NCBI GenBank assembly: GCA_037176905.1
Contig: JBBBWG010032320.1
Span: 1-42,604 of the forward strand
Reading direction: 5' to 3'
Source of the DNA: Azolla pinnata
Lineage: Eukaryota > Streptophyta > Polypodiopsida > Salviniales > Salviniaceae
DNA length: 42,604 nt
Position numbers and translations under genes: made by a program. Positions 33,208 to 42,604 of this stretch are shown piece after piece. The notes under the pieces were generated by a model. It was not told the DNA's origin. It saw only the letters and a list, made by a program, of their open reading frames with translations, and ran no database searches. Within the stretch, counting starts at the first letter, position 1. Each line of letters opens with the position of its first letter.

Positions 33208-33270
33208 CTTTAGACGTAGTAGGCTGTCAGTTTAGCAACAGCTTCTAAATCCCTCATTTCACACAATAAA

Positions 33271-33449
33271 GTAATCTAGCCAATTGGTCTAATAGACAAT
33301 TATATAATATATCTACTAAATATATCATCATTATTATTATTTACAATGTTTGAAATCTATACATCTATAAATCAATATATGTGAATACATCTAAATATAC
33401 ATACAAATCTACATACACATGTAGATATACCTGAATATATGAATATTTA

Positions 33450-33482
<33 letters not shown>

Positions 33483-34880
33483 GTGCATAGACAAGCGAAT
33501 ATGAATCAAACATATATATGTATATGTAGGTGAATATCCATGTATTGATGGATATACAAGTGAATTTGCATGTATGTTTCAGTATATAGGTGAATGTGCC
33601 TATGTCTAACTATTTACAGGTCAATCCACATCAAACATGTACATATATACACGAATCTGAATATATCTCTGGATACACACACAAATATGCATGAAAAAAT
33701 GAATATTTAAATGAATATGCATGTATGAATGCATATATAGGTGAATACATACAAATATAAGTTAATTTGCAGCTATGTTGCAACAAACACGCGGCAAAAT
33801 GTGTAGTAAACACACAATTTTCCCACATCTTTGTTGCCATACTGTAACATTGTGTCCGAGGCAAGATTTGAACCTATCACCTAATTTAAAACAATCAAAT
33901 ATTCTACCCAATCAATCTAACATAATCTTATAATATATTTATTAAACTTGAAATAAAATGATTAATATCCAATTATCTATCCATATATAGACCAATATGT
34001 GTGTATATATCTAAATATACATGTATATATACATGAATATATTAATATTTATGCATATATATATATGTATGTATGCATATACAAGGGAATATGTTGTAAG
34101 GGAATATGCATGTCTACATAGATATACAGGTGAATTTGCATGTAAGTTTCAATACACGGGTGAATATACCCGTATCTAGCCATTTACAAGTCAATATACA
34201 TGAAATATGTACATATATAGACGAATCCGCATATATATATGCATACACACACAATTATGCATGAAAAAATGAATATGCATGTATGTATTCATATACAAGT
34301 GAATACCTACTAATATAAGTTAATTTGCAGCTATGTTATAGCAAACGACGCATCTATATTGTAGCAAAGTTGCGGGACACAATGCGGTTATGTTGCAGTA
34401 AAGTTGTAAGAAACAGCGCGGCTATGTTGCAGCAACGTCGTGGCAAAATGTACAATAAACACAAAATTTTGCTGAGACGATACTACAACATTGTGTCCCA
34501 AGAAAGATTTGAACCCATCACCTCATTGGAAGCAATCAAGCGATCTACCCAATCAATCAAACATACAATCATATAATATATTTACTAAATTGGAATTAAA
34601 AGATCAATATCCAATTATCTATACATATTTAGACCAATATGCGTGTATACATCTAAATATACATGAATATATTAATATTTATGCGTACATATATGTATAT
34701 ATGCATATACAAGCGAATATGAAGCAAACATGTACATTATAGGTGAACATGCATGTATGTATGTATATAGAAGAGAATACATACTAATATAAGATAATTT
34801 GCAGCTATGTTGCAGCAAACAATGTGTCTATGTTACAACAAACAACTAATATAAGTTAATTTGCATCGATGTTGCAGCAC
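33271..34880. repeat. Tandem array of about 635-bp units with tRNA-like modules
   Basis: Three units start near 33275, 33905 and 34543. Each holds ATAATATATYTACTAAA, a long ATGCATG/TATACA low-complexity part, TAATTTGCAGCTATGTT, GCAACAAACACGCGGCAAAA-type repeats and CATTGTGTCC. Units 1 and 2 end with an antisense tRNA-like module (minus GATTGGGTAGA, then GGTTCAAATCTT, at about 33857-33925 and 34498-34562). The third unit is shortened and lacks it. Confidence 0.8.
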
Positions 34881-35644
34881 ACAACAAACATACATGGGTA
34901 AATATATAAGTAGGTATCCACGTATGGGTGAATATACATGTATGTATGCATATCTAGGTGAATATGTATGTATGAATGTATAAATGAGAATATACATCTA
35001 CATTTTAATATACAGGTCTATATGCATGCATATATGTATATACAGATGAATATGATCTATCTTATCTCCATATACAAGTGAATATGAATGTATATATTGA
35101 TGAATATGTAGGTATGCTTGCTAGTAAAGATAAATATGTCTATATGTATGCATATACAGATAAATCAATACATACAAGAGGAGACAAACAAGTAAGAAGT
35201 GAAAATATCTCATATAAATAGTTTTCAGACAGGCATCTTGTACAAATAGGCCGTGAGGACTTGAGTTTCTCATTCATCTTACGAGTTCTGAAATGAAGAA
35301 GCTTTTTGAAATGAACAAGCTTTTGAAGATATATATGTTCTCAAATTGAGAACAAAAAGAAATATAGAAAAGTAAATAAAATGAGGTTATTGTTCTTTTT
35401 TTAATTTAATTTTATGTATATATTTGCGTATATACACATGTACAGAAGCGGTAAATTTGTGTATATTTTTGTATATATACGTGCGTATATACTCGCATAT
35501 ATAGTTACGTATATACTCATGTATATACTCGAGTGAAAACTTGCGGTAACACTCGCGACAAAAATTTGCCGCGAGTTTTGTTGCGATTTTTTTAAAACTT
35601 TTGCAGATCAAATTTCGCGGTAAATTGACCAATACCTTGTAGTG
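34881..35644 (+). mobile_element. CACTA-type 3' terminal region 3
   Basis: It repeats the order seen at 19300-20518: ATGCATG-like repeats, a module with GAGGAGACAAACAAGTAAGAAG and a degenerate TATA box, AAATTGAGAACAAAAAGAAA, then short repeats (CTCGCGACAAAAATTTGC) and the end AATACCTTGTAGTG at 35644. The next base begins sequence of the TA...CA LTR family, into which it inserted. The 5' end was not found. Confidence 0.7.
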
Positions 35645-36009
35645 ATTGGCATTGAACTGGAAGGTTTTACTATTGAGACCAACTCAGTATTTATATTGTT
35701 TTAGGCCTCATGCATTCTCGTCACGTGGCTGTCATGTATGGTTGCTGCATAGCTTGCATGCATGAATGCCATGTGGCTTGCATGCGTGATTGCCACTAGG
35801 TGGCTCAGATGACTTGCGATGTCAACAGACTCGCAAGTTGTTTTTAATATTAATATGATAATGCTTTAAGATATTATAAAGTATTAAAATATAAAAAAAT
35901 ATTTATTTATTAAAGTAAGATAGTGTGATTGATAAGATTTGAGTTTATGTGGCTAAAGGTCATAGGTTCAAATATACATATAAGCATTTTTGTTTTGGTA
36001 CCCATGATA
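35645..36009 (-). mobile_element. TA...CA LTR, truncated copy 2
   Basis: Read on the minus strand from 36009 it starts TATCATGGGTACC and follows the copy at 578-1042 through the CACGTGGC/GCATGCAAG repeats, the TATA region and GAGTTGGTCT. The similarity runs up to the CACTA-type end at 35644, which cut it. Near its start it carries an antisense tRNA-like stretch (plus strand TAGTGTGATTGATAAG, then GGTCATAGGTTCAAAT). Confidence 0.75.
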
Positions 36010-36603
36010 GTTTGCATCTCTATAATTTTCTATATCTAAGTGTGGTTCATGGATTTTGGTTATTTGTCATTCAGTCACTATCATAAGTTAGCTCATCGAC
36101 CATTCACAACACCAATCGTGAAACATAGTGCCATCATCGCACGAAGAAATGAAGACAAGGCAAAGGAATGGTATCTAACAAGCTATCGATGACACAGAGG
36201 AACTCCTACAAACATCAAGTTAATGAGATGGAGTGTGGGTTAATCACAACAAAAGAATGTAGCCGCAGGTAACTTGAGAAGGGCAAACAACCCATGGCCA
36301 AGCATTACGCCTGGTCGCACCACGTTTGTTAATCAATGGGTCACACTATAATTATTACAAGCTCAATAGTTGCTAATCAATTCCTTTCCTGCGGCAAAAA
36401 TCTATAAGCTCTCAGTACTAGGTTTGGAAGCATGCCCCTCAACAAAGCATGCCGACATTCCCTACACACTCAATAGACGGCTTAACTGCTACAACTAGCT
36501 ACAACTGAGATCATTTGGAGAACTTTGACGGTGTTGATTTAGGGTTCCAGAGTGGTGCGAGCGAAATGAGCTGAAAACTATCAAGTATAGATAGATACGT
36601 ACA
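36010..36603. other. Upstream region of the EMB514-like gene
   Basis: No gene was recognised. The right part should contain the promoter. No clear TATA box was found close to the start; CT-poor AT-rich sequence precedes it. Confidence 0.4.
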
Positions 36604-36633
36604 ATGAGCGAATTCAACTGTAAGGATGAGTAG
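36604..36633 (+). promoter_or_regulatory. Short upstream frame overlapping the EMB514-like start
   Basis: An ATG at 36604 opens a nine-codon frame that ends with TAG at 36631-36633, just past the main ATG at 36626 and in a different frame. If transcribed, it could reduce translation of the main protein. Confidence 0.4.
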
Positions 36634-39600
36634 CGCAGAGAAAGGGCTGAAACGAGCGCGATCACAAGAAGATGGAGGAGGAGAAGAAGAAGATAGCGTA
36701 GCATGTTCTCCCTCTCCTCTACTTCCTGATCCCTCAGTCGCATGTTCTACCAAAAGACCCCGGCTTGAAGAAGTTTCCCCAGAACGTTCCCATGCCGATC
36801 CTGATCAAACGAATTGCAGAGCAGATCCCGGTGAAGGAAACGATAAGGGGCTTGGTGACGATGATAACAAAGAATCTAGTGATCGAGGTAATATCAAGAG
36901 AAAAGATGATGGTATTGGTGACAGTAAAGCTCACCTCAACAATAGCAGCAGAGCAGATGTTATTTGGTCACCTCGGCCTGCTGCTGCTGGTGGAAAGAAG
37001 GTGGCTATGGTTGGACCAATGTTCTTTGAATCTTCAAAAGCAATGCTCGACTATTTCTATGTTTTGCTTCATGGATGGCCACTCCTTGTTGATGTTAACA
37101 AGGTGCAATCCCCTCCCCCTTCCTTTAATATCTCCATTGGATTATATGGGAATATTGCGTACTTTCATGTCATTTCTATGTCTTAATTTTTTTTGTTGTT
37201 CAAGTTGTTAGAGCTAAGAACAGGATATTCAAATTTAGTAACATAATTCTGACTTTGTAAATAGAGGATTCCATTCTATCAGAGAAGCATTAAAGAAACT
37301 TTTAAGGTGTGGCTGCAATAATTTATTTCTGACTTATGATTAACATAATCTCCAGTTTGACATGCATAAAATGTATTTAACCTTATCTATGTTAAAAGAC
37401 TTGCGAAGCTAGTTTCTTTATTTTTCTAACAGTTGTGACCGAAAGGATGACATTGTATCAGTATAATTTCCTATTTTATGAAGAATTGTAGAGTTTTGCA
37501 AAATGTAACAAGAAAGTGTTCCTAAAGCCCAAATAAATTTAAGATCGTGGGACAATACCAAGAATGCTTCTTCTGTAAGCATGATCATGCAGGTTTTCAT
37601 GGTTCATATTGTTCCAGGAAGTATGTTAATATATCACAGAATATAATATTGACATCTTGTTTTTACGTCTACAAGTGACCATGCATTTCCAGATGCTGAG
37701 AATAGAAGTTGGTGTAACTGTTGTGAAATTTTGTAAACTCATGTAATTCTCATAAAGCTTTTGATGTTAATTGCTAACAGATGATGATTATTTTTCTGAT
37801 AAACATACCTGTTTTCTGTTTTCAAATCTGAACAGCCTGGCACCATTGATTTAATCTCATTGTAATGTTTTGGATCTATTAGGGTTATTTTTTGGATTTA
37901 GCATATACTTCAGAAATGATCACAGTTGACCAAATCTCATCATTCACTATATCATAATGCACAATGAAGGGATTGTTCATATGAGCTTATGATATTTGTT
38001 TGAAAACTTATACCAACTGAGGTTATGACTATGGAGTCTTATAGAATCATTCCTCTAAATAGAGTTAGACTGTAAAGATCGTGTATAATATATTTATTTG
38101 TAGTCTTGGATATTTCTGATGCTTAGTTTCTTGTATAAGTTTCATCTTGTAGCCTGTTCTTAAATTGATGTTAGATAGTGGACGGACTATGTTGCAATGA
38201 TCTTTTAAGTTTTCTCCTAGTTCATACATGACACCTTTGGTGCTGTAGGGTATGGTAGGTTTAGGTCAGAAAGACTGTAAGAGGGTTAGCTCATTGTCAG
38301 CAGTATTCTTAGCTTTGGATCTACAGACACATGTATCACTTGCCATGTATGTGGCCTGCAAAAGACTGAAATCCAAATGGGGAACTAGTGTAAAGTGGGA
38401 TTTCGGATACAACCGGAAATTATCCTTAAAACTTAAGTACAAAGAGAACCTAGTATGTACATCTCTTATGAGCGTGAATTTAGGCATCGTAAGTAAGCTG
38501 TGGCAATTTCAGCCATTTTGATCTCCCAGGTTGAAAGCTTTGCCTGATTCCATTTTCAGACCTCTATTGCATGGTAGAGGTGTAAAGAACGGGTTTTCCT
38601 TCCAATCCTGCTGCCAGTAGATTTACAAGGTCATTGATGGCTGGCTTTTGGGAGTGCGGAAAGGTCTATAACACGGATTCGTTTTCCTCAAGAAGAATCC
38701 ACCTGGAAGTGTCTTTGGCACAGCTGGTTGGCAAACATGATCCATTGGGATTGTAGCTGCAGATGCCTCTGAATCGAATTTTGTGGAAGAACTGGGCTTG
38801 TGAGATTGCTTGGTTGGTAATTGAAGGGCTATGAGGCTGTGGTTCCCTGTGCACCTTTTCTTCTAGTCATGGTTAGTTGTCTCTCCAATGGTGGCTGTGT
38901 AGAGGGTATGCTCAGGTTGCTTGGGGGCTAGGTAATGTCCAGGATGTTCGTTTATCTTCTGATGGTCAAGGGTGGCCATCCTTGGCAATGGCCATTTTGG
39001 TGTTAATGGTGATGCTGACGTGTTCCTAGTCAATTGTTTGACCTTGAAAGCCGGCAAGAAACAGGGTTGCCTTCATCCGTGTCATGCAATCTGGCTTGGG
39101 GTGTACTAGAGCAACCTCTGGCAGGAATACAGTGACCTGTCTGCTCAAAAGAGCTGCTGCCTCCTGGGTGGTCTTATGCATATTGTAATAGGGCATTAAT
39201 TGGTATCCATTTATTAGCTGCGTTTCAATTGTGTCAGCAAGGGTGTTGAGTTGGAACATCTCATTATCGAAATCCAATAATTTCCCTCATTGCAGTCTCA
39301 GTTTCTCAGGCATTGAGCCCCATCTTGATGTTACAGATGAGGAAGGCTCTCGAAATCAAATGATGTACGATGTTGATTCACAAAGTTTTTTGTAATTGCT
39401 ACATTTGCTTCAATTTGAAGGACTATGCAGTCGGTTACATCTTGTGCCTGTAATGAGCAGCATGTTTCTCTAATCAATAGCTGGTTTGGAGGTGCAGTCT
39501 CAATATAATGAACTCATGGAGTCTTAGTGCTTCAAACATGTATTCAAGGTGGAAAGTTTGTGTTTCTGGGGGTGCTCGTATTCAAGAGGGAACATTAAGC

Positions 39601-41007
39601 TTATGCAAATGGCCAAACTCTCTTGTGAAGAAAAAGTAGAACAAAAAAGATAGGAAAATCAACCTGGTAATGGATTGAATAGATGTTGATAAGTTTCAGG
39701 AAACATATTATAGATAAGAAGTCCTTGAATGGAGAGCACATATCAATATTTCACAATATTCTACCAAACCCTTATCACTCAGTGATTTCCTTACGAAGAC
39801 AGGATTTGAACCCATGACTGTAGTAGTAGCATCTATCGAATTCTTTCTGGTTTGGAGGTTCAAATCCTGTCTTCACAAAAGAAGCCACCAATTTTAGGCT
39901 TACGAAACATATGCTCTACTCAAACTGGAATGCCACTAAGATTCATACTGAGATGCTCTAACACTGCTTCCTAAAATCACCAAGTGAGCATTAAAAACAG
40001 AAAAGAATTTGGATTTATTTTCTGTTATTTGAACAGAAGAGCTTGCCCAGTGTTGTGCTGATGCTTTGATATATTTGAATAAAATAGCTATCTATTTTGA
40101 AAATGATATACAACCTCAGATTTTGGAGGCGATTGCAAGTAAAAACTGGGGTGCCTGAAATATTTGCAGCATATTTGTAAGCTACAAAAAATAGATCTAC
40201 CAATATGAAAAGAGGATGGCCTATTTATGTCATTTTAAGAAAAGGGCTATTGTGATCCTTATTGTTGACAATGACCTATGTTCATCCTATCTTTAAAAGT
40301 TCCATTTCTATTGTTTCCATTAGATGTTTTTCTAATTTTATTCATGGAAGAAAAAAGTTTTAAAGCTAGTTTATCGAGAGAACAAAGTGCAACGTATCAA
40401 ATCCTGGTAAGAGAGCCAAAATACTGACTTATCAAATGAGACGGGGTAAAACACACAGAATTTGAGACCACTAGGTATGCTGAAAAATCAGAAAGTGTTT
40501 TCTACATATGAGTGATGTGCAGGTGAGAATAGTGAGAAGGCATTGGGTTTGTTTAGAGAAAGATACAAAATTTGACTTTTTATGATAATTAAACTAAAAA
40601 TTGTTGCTGTCGTATTTTTCATGATTTTTCAGTATGAACATCTGATGCTGGAGGACTTACTGAAAAGAGGCCATCAGGAAGCAAAGCAGAAGATAGGTGT
40701 TGGAATTAAGGCTTTTCAAGTAAGGTTGAATCGAGACTTTGTACCCCATTGCCGTTGTTTTTACATCATCCGGAAAGATGGCTCAGTGGAGGATTTCAGT
40801 TATCGGAAATGTGTAGGCAATATATTGCCCTTGCCAAGTAACTTAAAAGCAAATGCAAGTGGTTCAAAGATGAAAAAACAGAAAGATAAACAAAGACGTG
40901 CTGATGACCAGGGGCATAGTGAAGAATGTCATTGGGGCCACGTTGGTAGCTGTAACCGAGGCAGAGATGGGAGACAGGTCGTGGTGCCAGAGGCAGATGC
41001 TGACTGA
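36626..41007 (+). CDS. EMB514: DUF3223 (DCL-domain) nuclear protein, EMB514/DOMINO1-like
   Basis: Exons 36626-37102 and 40633-41007 join in phase 0 (AACAAG|GTGCAA ... TTTTTCAG|TATGAA) to a 283-aa protein. The DUF3223 domain spans residues 130-229 across the junction: FFESSKAMLDYFYVLLHGWP, then YEHLMLEDLLKRGH, IGVGIKAFQVR, CFYIIRKDGSVEDFSYRKCV and ILPLP. The N-terminal 129 residues are acidic and disordered with a basic KRPR cluster (43-46), and the tail is lysine-rich, which fits a nuclear or nucleolar protein such as EMB514/DOMINO1 rather than chloroplast DCL, since no transit peptide is seen. Related proteins are linked to rRNA maturation and embryo growth. The intron of 3530 bp is long for this family; the start is the first ATG in frame after the upstream frame. 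Confidence 0.9.
37103..40632 (+). other. Large intron of the EMB514-like gene
   Basis: The 3.5-kb intron has GT-AG ends. Most is AT-rich without recognised content. A less AT-rich block (about 38540-39300) looks unlike the rest and could be an old insertion, but no protein domain was identified on either strand. A perfect inverted repeat lies at 39795-39874. Confidence 0.6.
39795..39874. repeat. Perfect 18-bp inverted repeat with tRNA T-arm-like sequence
   Basis: GAAGACAGGATTTGAACC (39795-39812) is exactly complementary to GGTTCAAATCCTGTCTTC (39857-39874), with a 44-base loop. Each arm contains the B-box-like GGTTCAAATCC of tRNA genes, but no tRNA can be drawn. In the pre-mRNA it would form a strong hairpin. 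Confidence 0.85.
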
Positions 41008-42604
41008 ATGTCTTTTCCTAAGGTGTGCTAGATAAACTGGTACATGATGAAATTTTGTATACTATGACTTGTTTACAATTTTGTGTTCTCTATGTACCGA
41101 CATGGTAATATGGCAGCTACAGCTAAATTTCTATCAGACGAAGATATATATACACATACATAAAGATTGGAGTTTTCAGAAAGTGATATGGAAACAAAAT
41201 AGAGGGAGGACTTGGGATATGCGACCAAGCCTTCAAATGTAGGTATTCACGGATGTTGATTTGCACAGGATAGACCTTTGGAAAGATGTAGGTATTTGTA
41301 GACAGTCTAATGGATGTTGATTTGTACAGGATAGGCCTTTTCAAATTGTTGATGTATTCAAGACCATGTTGACGTGCACAGCCTATGGCAATGATATTCA
41401 TCTACAGTCCTGAATTTGATTTATCCAGGGACCCCATTGAGAGGACAATGTTTGATGTTCGGAAGGCAAAGTACTTGAGGTAGATGGTGAAAACAGATAT
41501 GTATTACATGCATGAGGCAACAACGCTGTGAAATGGGGTAATAACCTAATCAAACAACAATAATCGACTTTTTTCTAGTATGTTTTTAAGTTAACATGGC
41601 TTCTTGTTCACAACACTAAAAATAAATGATAATCCCACTAGACCACTCATGCGAAGGATCTAAGACCTAAACCGACATCCTATCCTCTAGGATATTATTT
41701 GGCTTTATGCCTTGGAATATATATATATATATATACAGGTGCTTGATTTGGCACACCATTGATGTCCCTTTTAAGCTTTCATTCCTCGAGTGTACATATC
41801 TATAACTCATAATCAAGGATGGCACAAACACTTGGAGGACATATATAGTTCTCACCTCTACAATCACATTAAATTAGAGAATTTGGTTGTAGAATAACAT
41901 TAGATGATGTGAGAAGGATAAAGAAAATGAAGTAATATAAGCAACCACCTCAAACTCTCTATAATATGATGAAACGGTTCCTTTTATATAGGTCAAACTC
42001 CCAGGGCTCCTTCAACAATAGGTGTGTTCATACTTGTCCATTAATTATATGGGTTTACTCCAGTTTTAGGGTAAGTGCTTTCTCACTTATCTTACCCTTA
42101 AACCATTTAAGTTAGCCTTATAAATTACTTCTTAAGGTTATGCCCATAACTAATATGCTTATACACACGAATATGCATGCATGTATGTATATAAAAATGA
42201 ATATGCATCATACGTATAGATATACACATGACTATGCATGCATGTATGCATATAGAAATGAATATGCATCATACATGTAGATATACACATGAATATGTAT
42301 GTATGGATGTATACTTAGATGAATATACATGTATGTATGCATATGCAAGTAAATATGTATCCTAAATCTGCATGTGCAACATGAATAAGCATGTATACAT
42401 TAATGAATATGTAAGTATACTTGTTTATAAAGATAAATATCCATTATGTATGCATATATAGATAAATGAATGTCCATGAAGATATACCCAATTAAGAAGT
42501 AAAAATAAGATGATAGCATGGGAGGCAGAGTCTTGTATGAAGAAGTGTTGATCAATCTCCACGTCACCGATCGTAACCTTCACGTTCGGGCACGCTCCAT
42601 ACAA
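41008..42604. other. Downstream gene-free stretch with low-complexity repeats
   Basis: The first part includes the 3' untranslated region of the EMB514-like gene. Two blocks of the same sequence (GGATGTTGATTTGYACAGGATAG) lie near 41251 and 41313. An ATGCATGTATG/GAATATGCAT tract spans about 42140-42460, and a TATA-like box (TTTTATATAGG) lies near 41982. The last 100 bases switch to more GC-rich sequence that was not recognised. Confidence 0.5.

Noticed and set aside
39795..39886. Possible tRNA gene
   Set aside because: Only T-arm-like sequence is present in two opposite orientations; no acceptor, D or anticodon arms can be paired.

Overview
The window looks like nuclear DNA of a flowering plant. 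It holds three intron-containing plant genes in about 42.6 kb, separated by AT-rich DNA full of decayed LTR retrotransposons (Ty1/copia and Ty3/gypsy) and CACTA-type DNA transposons. The acyltransferase exons are very GC-rich and the NAC gene is not, which would fit a monocot, but I cannot name the species.

Host genes: (1) a membrane-tethered NAC transcription factor (minus strand, 6411 to 2733, five exons, 546 aa, one apparent GC-AG intron); (2) a BAHD acyltransferase of the omega-hydroxypalmitate/omega-hydroxyacid O-feruloyl transferase type used for suberin aromatics (plus strand, 24020-25647, two exons, 457 aa); (3) a DUF3223/DCL-domain nuclear protein like EMB514/DOMINO1 (plus strand, 36626-41007, two exons, 283 aa, 3.5 kb intron). 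They are unrelated in function and show no clustering.

Region 1-2148 is the 3' part of a copia element, split by a solo LTR with non-canonical TA...CA ends and a target duplication. Region 2733-7092 is the NAC gene and its leader. Region 7093-10756 is gene-free. Region 10757-12780 is a dead CACTA TNP2 transposase gene on the minus strand, hit by a solo LTR with a perfect 5-bp duplication; one intron consists of GCGGCAA/CAGCAA repeats. Region 12795-17005 holds fragments of one copia family in both orientations, with an unrecognised coiled-coil-like pseudogene between them, ending exactly at telomere-like repeats (17006-17125). Region 17215-21579 holds two diverged copies of a second transposon gene and two nested CACTA 3' ends. 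Regions 21851-22669 and 28593-29760 are gypsy remnants; the second is a chromovirus with reverse transcriptase fused to the chromodomain by deletion. Region 27593-28277 is a copia LTR, primer site and gag start.

Region 33010-36009 contains a PPR gene fragment, an array of units of about 635 bp each carrying a tRNA-like module, and a third CACTA-like 3' end inserted into another copy of the TA...CA LTR. The most unusual theme is a short GCGGCAA/GCAGCAA repeat vocabulary shared by the TNP2 intron, the three CACTA-type ends and the tRNA-like array. It suggests one expanding transposon family with internal copies of its own subterminal repeats. No CRISPR array, rRNA gene or intact tRNA gene was seen.
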